Source: JAWVZU01 sp033722075
GTDB taxonomy: Bacteria > Pseudomonadota > Gammaproteobacteria > Xanthomonadales > SZUA-38
Direction of reading: 5' to 3'
NCBI GenBank assembly: GCA_033722075.1
Contig: JAWVZU010000254.1
Coordinates: 1 to 5,580 of the forward strand
DNA: 5,580 bases
This document shows, in pieces, positions 1-5,322 of the stretch. Position 1 is the first letter of the stretch. Every line of letters starts with the position of its first letter. Below the pieces are notes generated by a model that was not told the DNA's origin, made no database searches, and saw nothing but the letters and a program-made list of their open reading frames with translations. A program made the translations under genes and the position numbers.

Positions 1-174
1 GGTTTCTGGGTGGAAGACGGCGCCATTGCCCGACCGGTCGAAGGCATTACCATCGCCGGTCACCTCGGTGACATGTTCCGCAACATCGTTGCCGTCGGCC
101 GGGACCTGGACTGCCGGTCCGGAATTCGCACCGGGCCGGTACTCATCGACACGATGACCGTCGCCGGCTCATGA
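1..174 (+). CDS. pmbA: PmbA/TldD-family metalloprotease, C-terminal end (partial)
   Basis: The frame is open from base 1 to a TGA at 172-174, giving the last 57 residues of a protein that begins outside the window. The tail matches the PmbA C-terminus as I know it: GFWVEDG, then PVEGITIAGHLGDMF, then an NIVAVG stretch, an IRTG segment and a closing MTVAGS. PmbA (TldE) pairs with TldD in a cytoplasmic metalloprotease that degrades unfolded or modified peptides; it is known for microcin B17 maturation and CcdA breakdown. The zinc ligands belong to the TldD partner, so none is expected here. The last codons overlap the next gene by ATGA, which implies one transcript and coupled translation. TldD itself would have a different C-terminus, so PmbA is the better call. 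Confidence 0.9.
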   Translation, partial: GFWVEDGAIARPVEGITIAGHLGDMFRNIVAVGRDLDCRSGIRTGPVLIDTMTVAGS

Positions 175-1103
175 GCGACGCCCGCATCGCCATCCATGGC
201 GGCGCCGGCGTCATCGATCCCGAGAGTTTCGGCGATGACCGCGAGGCGCGCTACCGGCGGGCACTGGAAGACATTGTCGTTTCCGGCTGGAACCTTCTTC
301 GCAGCGGTGCGAGCGCGCTGGATGCAGCGGAACACGCGGTCCGCCTGCTCGAGGAGTGCGAGTACTTCAACGCCGGACGGGGTTGCGTCCTCAACGCCGA
401 CGGCGTCGCAGAAATGGACGCGGCGGTCATGGACGGCGCCGGCCGGCGCTGTGGCGCGGTTGCCGCGGTACAACTGACGCGCAACCCGGTCTGCCTGGCT
501 CGCCGGGTCATGGAGGCCAGCGAGCACGTTCTGCTCGCCGGGCCGAATGCGGACCGGTTTGGCGCCGAACACGACGTCGAACAGGTCTCCAGGGACTTCT
601 TCGTGACCGAGGACCGTCGCCAGCAACTCGCCAGCGCCGCAGCCGCCGGGCGGGTCAGCCTGGACCACGACGAAAAGTACGGCACGGTCGGTGCCGTTGC
701 CCGAGACCGCGAGGGTCACCTCGCAGCAGCGACGTCCACCGGCGGCATGACCAACAAGGTCCCCGGCCGGGTCGGCGACAGCCCGCTGATCGGCGCCGGC
801 ACCTGGGCGGACGATGCGACCTGCGCCGTCTCCGGGACCGGGCATGGCGAGTTCTTCATTCGTTCCATGCTGGGATACGATGTGCATTGTCGAATGGCTT
901 ACAGGGGATCGAGCCTCGAGGAGGCCTCACGGGATGCATTGGAATCCGTGGCGCGAATGGGCGGAAGCGGCGGCCTGATCGCGGTGGACCGCGAAGGACA
1001 CATCGCCCTGCCCTTCAATTCTCCGGGCATGTACCGCGCCTGGATCGGCGCCGACGGCTCACCTCACGTTGCAATCTATCGGGACGATGACCTGGACACC
1101 TGA
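171..1103 (+). CDS. iaaA: Isoaspartyl peptidase / plant-type L-asparaginase (Ntn-hydrolase)
   Basis: This 310-residue protein matches the E. coli IaaA family in length and along its whole sequence. Such enzymes are cytoplasmic Ntn-hydrolases that cleave themselves into alpha and beta chains, then hydrolyse beta-aspartyl dipeptides and L-asparagine. Visible landmarks are the N-terminal IAIHGGAG, the LLEEC...FNAGRG segment (about 59-71), the ELDA-like EMDAAVMDG (81-89), and the autocleavage site KYGTVGAVA with Thr172 as predicted nucleophile. TSTGGMTNK (Thr190), the substrate-binding R200/D203 in PGRVGDSPL, and SGTGHGEFFIR (Thr223-Gly224) follow. All key residues are present, so it should be active. 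The loop before Thr172 is a little shorter than in E. coli. The ATG overlaps the pmbA stop and has no clear Shine-Dalgarno sequence, so translation probably depends on re-initiation. The 3' end overlaps speA. A glycosylasparaginase is less likely given the IaaA-like signature. Confidence 0.95.
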   Translation: MSDARIAIHGGAGVIDPESFGDDREARYRRALEDIVVSGWNLLRSGASALDAAEHAVRLLEECEYFNAGRGCVLNADGVAEMDAAVMDGAGRRCGAVAAVQLTRNPVCLARRVMEASEHVLLAGPNADRFGAEHDVEQVSRDFFVTEDRRQQLASAAAAGRVSLDHDEKYGTVGAVARDREGHLAAATSTGGMTNKVPGRVGDSPLIGAGTWADDATCAVSGTGHGEFFIRSMLGYDVHCRMAYRGSSLEEASRDALESVARMGGSGGLIAVDREGHIALPFNSPGMYRAWIGADGSPHVAIYRDDDLDT

Positions 1104-2994
1104 CGAGGCCCGAGAACTCTACGGTATCGACCGCTGGTCGGAGGGTTTCTTCTGCATTCGGGACGACGGCCGACTGCACGTGCAGCCGCATGGTTCGGAC
1201 GGTCCGACGATCGACCTCAACGAAGTGGTCGAGCAGGCCCGCACGCTGGGTCTTCCGTTGCCGCTGCTGCTCCGTTTCAGTGACATTCTCCGCAATCGGG
1301 TCACCGGTCTGAGCCAGGCTTTCGAGCAGGCCATGAAAGCCGAGGACTACTCCGGGGGCTATGGGGTGGTCTACCCGATCAAGGTCAACCAGCGCCGAGC
1401 CGTAGTCGAGGAGATTCTCGCTGCGGCACCCAACGTGGGGCTGGAAGCGGGGAGCAAACCCGAACTCCTGGCGGTCCTGGCGCTCAGCCGGCCCCGGGGG
1501 ATTGTCATCTGCAACGGGTACAAGGACGAGGCGTATATCCGGATGGCACTGATCGGTCGACGCCTGGGGCTCAGGGTCTATCTGGTCGTGGAGAAGCTGG
1601 CGGAAGTCCGGGCCATCATCCGGATCTCCCGGGAGCTTGGAATTCGCCCATGGCTCGGCGTCCGCCTGCGTCTTTCCTCCATTGCCCACGGCAAATGGCA
1701 GAACACCGGCGGCGAGCGGGCCAAGTTCGGCCTCTCGGCCGGACAGGTCCTGGACATGATCGAGCAGCTTCGTGCAGCCGACCTGCTGGACAGTCTCAAA
1801 CTGCTCCACTTCCACATGGGATCCCAGATCTCCAATATCCGTGATGTCCACCTCGGTGCGACGGAAGCCTGCCGCTACCTGGGCGAAGTCTCGCGCCTGG
1901 GCGTCAACGTGGAGGTCATGGATGTGGGCGGTGGACTCGCCGTCGACTATGAGGGCGCCGGGTCGCGCGGCTACTTCTCGATGAACTACAGGGTCGGTCA
2001 ATATGCCGCCGAGATCGTGCGCAGCGTGAAGGCGATCTGCGGTGCCGAAGACCTGCCTCACCCCACCATCATCAGCGAATCGGGCCGGGCCCTGACGGCC
2101 CATCACGCGGTGCTGGTCGCCGACGTGTCGGCCGTCGAATGGTCACCTCAGGGCGGCAGCGACGCCGCACAACGCGAGCCACACCCGATCCTCGAGACCA
2201 TGCGCCATCTGCTGGAGCAGGTGGATCGTCGGCCGGCTCGGGAGATCTTTCAGGAAGCCCTGTTCAATTTCGCGGAAGGCAAGGAGAAGTTCGTTCACGG
2301 AGTGCTCGGCCTCGAGGGGCGGGCGCGCCTCGAAGAACTGTTCTTCGAGATCTGCCACGCCGTGCGGGCGAAACTCAGGCCCGATCGCCGTGGCGACCGG
2401 GCCGTCGAGGACGAGCTTCGTCAATTGCTCGCCGACAAGTATTTCTGCAACTTTTCCATCTTCCAGTCACTGCCCGACATCTGGGCGATCGACCAGGTCT
2501 TTCCCATCGTGCCCCTGCAGGGGTTGGATCGCCGACCGGAACGACGGGCCATGCTGGAAGATCTCACCTGCGACTCGGATGGCCGGATCGACAACTACGT
2601 TGAAGCCGAAAGCCTGGAATCCACCCTGCCCGTCCACGACTTCGATCCTGACAGCCCCTACCGGCTCGGCGTGTTCATGGTTGGCGCCTACCAGGAGATC
2701 CTGGGCGACAACCACAATCTCTTCGGTCGCACCCATTCCGTCAACGTGGCAATCGACGGTGAAGGCTATCGGCTTTCAGACCCGATCCGGGGCGATGATG
2801 CGGCAACCGTTCTGGCGGAAGTCGGCTATGACGCAGAGTGGTTGACGGATGCGCTGAAACGGAAGATCGGCGAGGCCGAAGACCTGGAGCAGGGCCAGCG
2901 CGACACGCTGATGGAAACGGTCGGACAGAGCCTTGCGGCCTATACCTATCTCACCACCGACAGCGTCGAACAGGATCCCGACCTGCCGGACTGA
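1087..2994 (+). CDS. speA: Biosynthetic arginine decarboxylase
   Basis: This enzyme decarboxylates L-arginine to agmatine, the first step of the agmatine route to putrescine; it is a PLP-dependent fold III enzyme. The 635 residues align along their length with E. coli SpeA (about 630-660). Numbering from the ATG, the PLP lysine is K99 in VYPIKVNQ. EAGSKPELLAVLAL, LLHFHMGSQ (His241, His243), the phosphate-binding DVGGGLAVDYEG (from about 279) and ESGR (331-334) follow. The helical insertion typical of SpeA lies at about 355-440. The catalytic cysteine is Cys495 in TCDSDG, followed by FMVGAYQEILG. Start choice: the frame can also begin at TTG 1069, adding six residues. I prefer ATG 1087 because MTWTPDEARELYGI lines up with the conserved start of the family fold; neither has a good Shine-Dalgarno sequence. 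With ATG 1087 it overlaps iaaA by 17 bases, suggesting coupling. No speB, speD or speE gene is in view. Confidence 0.97.
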   Translation: MTWTPDEARELYGIDRWSEGFFCIRDDGRLHVQPHGSDGPTIDLNEVVEQARTLGLPLPLLLRFSDILRNRVTGLSQAFEQAMKAEDYSGGYGVVYPIKVNQRRAVVEEILAAAPNVGLEAGSKPELLAVLALSRPRGIVICNGYKDEAYIRMALIGRRLGLRVYLVVEKLAEVRAIIRISRELGIRPWLGVRLRLSSIAHGKWQNTGGERAKFGLSAGQVLDMIEQLRAADLLDSLKLLHFHMGSQISNIRDVHLGATEACRYLGEVSRLGVNVEVMDVGGGLAVDYEGAGSRGYFSMNYRVGQYAAEIVRSVKAICGAEDLPHPTIISESGRALTAHHAVLVADVSAVEWSPQGGSDAAQREPHPILETMRHLLEQVDRRPAREIFQEALFNFAEGKEKFVHGVLGLEGRARLEELFFEICHAVRAKLRPDRRGDRAVEDELRQLLADKYFCNFSIFQSLPDIWAIDQVFPIVPLQGLDRRPERRAMLEDLTCDSDGRIDNYVEAESLESTLPVHDFDPDSPYRLGVFMVGAYQEILGDNHNLFGRTHSVNVAIDGEGYRLSDPIRGDDAATVLAEVGYDAEWLTDALKRKIGEAEDLEQGQRDTLMETVGQSLAAYTYLTTDSVEQDPDLPD

Positions 2995-3012
2995 CGCACT
3001 GAACGACGAGAA

Positions 3013-3294
3013 TCAGCTCCGCAATCCGCTGATCAGGGTCCAGAGGCCGATCACGATGAACCCGGCACCGGCCACGATGGCCAGGTTTTTTTCCGAGAAA
3101 TAGCGCGCAACCAGGCCGCCAAGCAGCACGCTCACCCCGGTGACCGCGATGAGCGCCGAGGACGCGGCCGCGAAAACGACCCACCGGTTACGCTCCGGGT
3201 CTGCCGCGAACAGAAGCGTTGCCAACTGGGTCTTGTCGCCCAGCTCAGCGACAAATACCGCCGCGAATACAAGGAAGAATGCCTTCAGTGTCAT
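3013..3294 (-). CDS. GDT1/TMEM165 (UPF0016) family membrane protein, single-repeat form
   Basis: This is a 93-residue, very hydrophobic protein. It carries the family signature E-x-G-D-K-T as AELGDKTQLAT (E17, G19, D20, K21, T22) in the first membrane segment. Two more hydrophobic segments follow at about 37-63 and 71-91. UPF0016 proteins are inner-membrane cation transporters linked to Mn2+ export and Ca2+ or Mn2+ exchange for H+. Most have two copies of this repeat (about 190 residues). This gene encodes only one, so a working transporter would need a homodimer or a second one-repeat partner elsewhere. The start is ATG at 3294, with only a weak purine-rich stretch upstream. It lies 25 bases after the yrbG-like gene on the same strand, probably one operon. 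It converges with speA across 18 bases in which I see no terminator. The family assignment is firm; the transported ion is inferred. Confidence 0.9.
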   Translation of the reverse strand: MTLKAFFLVFAAVFVAELGDKTQLATLLFAADPERNRWVVFAAASSALIAVTGVSVLLGGLVARYFSEKNLAIVAGAGFIVIGLWTLISGLRS

Positions 3295-3319
3295 TGAATC
3301 GAATCCGCCTTCCAGCCTT

Positions 3320-4267
3320 TCACAGGTTGATACCTCGCCAGATCATGTAACCGAAATAGACGCCCAGCAGCAGCCATCCTTCGAGCCTCGAGAGCCGCCT
3401 GCCCGTGATGACCAATCCCAGCAAGGCAACCGACAGCAGCACCATGAAGCCCAGGTCCGGGCGGGTGATCCCGCCAATTCCGATGGGCGTCACGATCGCG
3501 GTGAGTCCAAGGACGGCAAGCACGTTGAAGATATTCGAGCCCACGACGTTGCCGACGGCGATGTCCCCCTGCCCGCGCGCAGACGCAATCACCGATGCGG
3601 CGAGCTCGGGCAGACTGGTGCCGAGGGCGACCACGGTCAGGGCGATGAACGACTCGCTGAAGCCAAGGGCTTTCCCCAGAGACACGGCCCCATCGACGAA
3701 ATAGCGCGCGCCGTAGGTCAAAGCGAAAAGTCCGGCGACAATCAGCACGATGCTCAGGACCAGCTTCGGCGGGCGACGCGAGAGGGCATCCCGATACTCG
3801 TCCTGGACCTCCCTGGATTCCATCCGGGCATCCCAGAGATTGAATCCGATGTAACCGATGAGACTCAGGGCCAGCACGACGCCGTCGAGGCGACCCACCT
3901 TGCCGTTGACCAGGAGAATGGGAATCAGGGCGCAGCAGGCGAGCATGATCGGCACATCGTGACGGATCAGCCGACTCTGGATGGTGATCGGTCTGACCAC
4001 CGCGGCCAGTCCCAGGATCAGCGCGATATTGCAGATGTTGGAACCGACCACGTTGCCGAGAGCAATTTCCGACGAACCGCCTAGCGCGGCGCGCAGCGAT
4101 ACGGCCAGCTCCGGACTGCTCGTTCCAAGGGCAACGACCGTAAGACCGATGATCAACGGGGACACACCGAAGCGCAGCGACAATCGTGAACCACCGCTGA
4201 CCAGCCACTCGCCGCCCAGGTACAGACCCAGGGAGCCAGCCAGGAGATACAGGAGCGTCTCGGTCAA
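3320..4267 (-). CDS. yrbG: CaCA-family calcium/sodium (cation) antiporter, YrbG-like
   Basis: This is an inner-membrane cation:cation antiporter of the CaCA superfamily, with about ten hydrophobic segments in 315 residues (E. coli YrbG is about 325). Two inverted alpha repeats are clear: alpha-1 near 41-82, with GLTVVALGTSSPELAVS and GNVVGSNICN, and alpha-2 near 210-250, with LTVVALGTSLPELAAS and GNVVGSNIFN. The predicted ion-binding glutamates are E53 and E221. A hydrophilic loop near 147-168 joins the two halves. Start choice: the frame is open to a TTG at 4288, but that codon lies in the poly-U tract of the rpmA terminator. The TTG at 4267 has GAGGA ending six bases upstream, so I use it. 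No ATG is available near the N-terminus. The E. coli name is by similarity; Na+/Ca2+ selectivity is not shown by sequence. The gene probably shares a transcript with the GDT1-like gene. Confidence 0.93.
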   Translation of the reverse strand: MTETLLYLLAGSLGLYLGGEWLVSGGSRLSLRFGVSPLIIGLTVVALGTSSPELAVSLRAALGGSSEIALGNVVGSNICNIALILGLAAVVRPITIQSRLIRHDVPIMLACCALIPILLVNGKVGRLDGVVLALSLIGYIGFNLWDARMESREVQDEYRDALSRRPPKLVLSIVLIVAGLFALTYGARYFVDGAVSLGKALGFSESFIALTVVALGTSLPELAASVIASARGQGDIAVGNVVGSNIFNVLAVLGLTAIVTPIGIGGITRPDLGFMVLLSVALLGLVITGRRLSRLEGWLLLGVYFGYMIWRGINL

Positions 4268-4273
4268 GCGGAA

Positions 4274-4278
4274 TCCTC
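4274..4278 (-). promoter_or_regulatory. Ribosome binding site fixing the yrbG-like start
   Basis: On the minus strand GAGGA ends six bases before the TTG at 4267. This supports the TTG at 4267 over the longer TTG start at 4288. Confidence 0.65.
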
Positions 4279-4286
4279 GCGGAAAC

Positions 4287-4314
4287 AAAAAAACCCCGCT
4301 CGCGGCGGGGTTTT
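4287..4314 (-). terminator. Rho-independent terminator of rplU-rpmA
   Basis: Read on the minus strand, a perfect 10-bp stem (AAAACCCCGC with GCGGGGTTTT) closes a 5-base loop and runs into seven T residues. It begins 23 bases after the rpmA stop. Its T tract ends 19 bases before the chosen start of the yrbG-like gene. The stem has A and T tracts on both sides and could act in both directions, but no plus-strand gene ends here. It separates the ribosomal pair from the antiporter, though partial read-through would be the simplest way to express the latter. Confidence 0.92.
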
Positions 4315-4337
4315 CATATTACACGGTCTGGCGAGAT

Positions 4338-4601
4338 TCAGTCGCTGGCCGGCACCACCGAGACGGTCCGGCGCTTGAGCGCACCGCCGGAGTCGAACTT
4401 GACCTGACCGTCCACCAGGGCGAACAGCGTGTGGTCGCGACCGATACCGACGTTCTCACCCGGATGAAATTTGGTACCGCGCTGGCGAACGATGATGTTT
4501 CCGGCGATGACGTTCTCGCCGCCAAAGCGCTTCACACCCAGATACTTCGGATTTGAATCGCGGCCGTTGCGAGTTGAACCGCCTGCTTTCTTATGGGCCA
4601 T
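4338..4601 (-). CDS. rpmA: 50S ribosomal protein L27
   Basis: This 87-residue protein is nearly the same length as E. coli L27 (85). It opens with the hallmark MAHKKAGGSTRNGRDS, followed by LGVKRFGGE, IIVRQRGTKFHPG and the GRDHTLFAL segment. L27 sits on the large subunit near the peptidyl-transferase centre, where its flexible N-terminus reaches towards the tRNA ends. There is no N-terminal extension of the kind cleaved by a protease in Firmicutes. AGGAG lies seven bases upstream of the ATG, partly overlapping the end of rplU, so the two are co-translated. The gene is followed by a strong terminator rather than by obgE, its usual neighbour in many gammaproteobacteria. Confidence 0.99.
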   Translation of the reverse strand: MAHKKAGGSTRNGRDSNPKYLGVKRFGGENVIAGNIIVRQRGTKFHPGENVGIGRDHTLFALVDGQVKFDSGGALKRRTVSVVPASD

Positions 4602-4613
4602 CTCGTTACTCCT

Positions 4614-4928
4614 TTAACCTTTCGCGATGTCGGTGATCTCGAGTTCGGTGAAGGCCTGACGATGGCCTTGCCGCTTCATATGATGCTTGCGGCGCTTGAA
4701 CTTGATGATCTCAACCTTGTCGCCGCGACCGTGTCCACGCACGGTTGCGGTGACCTTGCCACCCTTCACCAGGGGCTCGCCGACCACGACATTATCGCCG
4801 TCCGAGACCAGCATCACCTGGTCGAGTTCAACGGTGGCACCTTCCTCGGCGTCCAGTTTTTCTACCTTGATCACGTCGCCGGTCGCGGCGCGATACTGCT
4901 TACCACCGGTAGCGAATACAGCGTACAT
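4614..4928 (-). CDS. rplU: 50S ribosomal protein L21
   Basis: This 104-residue protein (E. coli L21 is 103) opens with MYAVFATGGKQYR and carries the basic family signature KFKRRKHHMKRQGHRQ near 72-87, followed by FTELEI. L21 binds 23S rRNA in the large subunit and contacts L20. The frame is open eight codons further, to a TTG at 4952. The ATG at 4928 is clearly right: it matches the family N-terminus and has GGAG six bases upstream (4935-4938). It is the first gene of the L21-L27 operon; 12 bases separate its TAA from the rpmA ATG. Confidence 0.99.
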   Translation of the reverse strand: MYAVFATGGKQYRAATGDVIKVEKLDAEEGATVELDQVMLVSDGDNVVVGEPLVKGGKVTATVRGHGRGDKVEIIKFKRRKHHMKRQGHRQAFTELEITDIAKG

Positions 4929-4963
4929 GGTCTGCTCCGAAACCTTGTCCAAAAAGACGGGAA

Positions 4964-4992
4964 ACTATACGCGTTCCGCCGCACAGGGTCAA
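4964..4992 (-). promoter_or_regulatory. Sigma70-type promoter of rplU-rpmA
   Basis: On the minus strand, TTGACC (4992-4987) and TATAGT (4969-4964) are separated by exactly 17 bases. Both boxes are close to the sigma70 consensus. Transcription would start near 4955-4958, giving a leader of roughly 30 bases with the GGAG ribosome binding site. The leader has no room for an attenuator or riboswitch. Confidence 0.8.
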
Positions 4993-5042
4993 CCATTGTA
5001 ACGATGCCCGTGAGGCGCCCGGAGCGGGCTGACACAGCAAGA

Positions 5043-5075
5043 CCGGGAACCATGAAAGCCATGAAATACATGAAA
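5043..5075 (+). repeat. ATGAAA array, left arm of an inverted pair
   Basis: ATGAAA occurs at 5052, 5061 and 5070, an exact 9-base period, after the lead-in CCGGGAACC. A degenerate fourth unit (ATGATT) starts at 5079, in the same phase. The reverse complement of 5224-5254 has the same lead-in (CCGGAACC, one base shorter) and three ATGAAA units at the same spacing. The 3-base linkers differ between arms (GCC, TAC against CGC, CCC), so the six-base core is what is kept. Confidence 0.85.
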
Positions 5076-5223
5076 AAAATGATTGGGGAGACCATGTTCG
5101 AACTCCTTGATCTCGCCCACGTCCGCATTGCTCCACCCCCCGAAAAGCGAAGAGGGGATGCGAACAAGCACTGTTCCTGTCCTACTGCCCTCCTGTTTAT
5201 CGCTCGCCCGGGGCGAAAGCCAC

Positions 5224-5254
5224 TTTCATGGGTTTCATGCGTTTCATGGTTCCG
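5224..5254 (-). repeat. ATGAAA array, right arm of the inverted pair
   Basis: TTTCAT occurs at 5224, 5233 and 5242 on the plus strand (ATGAAA on the minus strand), again at a 9-base period, and ends in GGTTCCGG. It is the inverted partner of 5043-5075. The arms are 148 bases apart, and could fold as a long stem in single-stranded nucleic acid, or act as paired protein-binding sites. Confidence 0.85.
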
Positions 5255-5283
5255 GCTTTAGTCCATCGCGTCGCGATTTGCCC

Positions 5284-5300
5284 ACCATGACTTTCATGGT
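5284..5300. repeat. 17-base hairpin sharing the ATGAAA/TTTCAT core
   Basis: ACCATGA (5284-5290) and TCATGGT (5294-5300) are perfect inverted copies around a CTT loop. On the minus strand this reads ACCATGAAAGTCATGGT, so it begins with the same AACC/ACC-ATGAAA junction found at the outer end of both arrays. It lies 22 bases beyond the M16 stop and lacks a T tract, so it is not an ordinary terminator. Confidence 0.7.
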
Positions 5301-5322
5301 GTCGGGTTATCGCTCAGCACTG

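Larger units (their letters stand above)
4993..5322. other. Intergenic region between rplU promoter and M16 peptidase gene
   Basis: This stretch of 330 bases has no convincing gene. It contains the two inverted ATGAAA arrays, a short hairpin with the same core and two 13-base odd palindromes, all listed separately. Between the arrays, CGCAT plus CCCC (5124-5139) can pair imperfectly with GGGG plus ATGCG (5154-5162), with a 7-base bulge. There is also a 6-bp inverted pair, TGTTCG at 5095-5100 and CGAACA at 5161-5166. No T-tract terminator for the M16 gene was seen. A plus-strand open frame crosses most of this region, but it is a read-through of the rplU antisense strand. Confidence 0.6.

Noticed and set aside
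1015..2106. A 363-codon open frame on the minus strand.
   Set aside because: It is antisense to speA, whose motifs and full-length family match are unmistakable. The antisense protein resembles nothing I recognise.
2995..3012. A shared terminator between the convergent speA and GDT1-like genes.
   Set aside because: The 18 bases have no inverted repeat or T tract; no hairpin is visible in the immediate flanks either.
3140..4084. A 314-codon open frame on the plus strand.
   Set aside because: It is antisense to the GDT1-like and CaCA antiporter genes. Its predicted protein is a low-complexity string rich in D, Q, H and R, typical of a GC-rich shadow frame.
4313..4345. A TAATAT -10-like box on the minus strand just after rpmA, as a promoter for the antiporter gene.
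   Set aside because: No matching -35 box at 15-19 bases, and the transcript would run straight into the terminator.
5043..5254. The ATGAAA arrays as a CRISPR array.
   Set aside because: The repeat unit is 9 bases with 3-base linkers, far too short for CRISPR repeats and spacers, and the arms are inverted.
4593..5261. A 222-codon plus-strand frame crossing rplU and the intergenic region.
   Set aside because: Most of it is the antisense of rplU and its promoter, and it ends within the ATGAAA array. No recognisable domain or good ribosome binding site.
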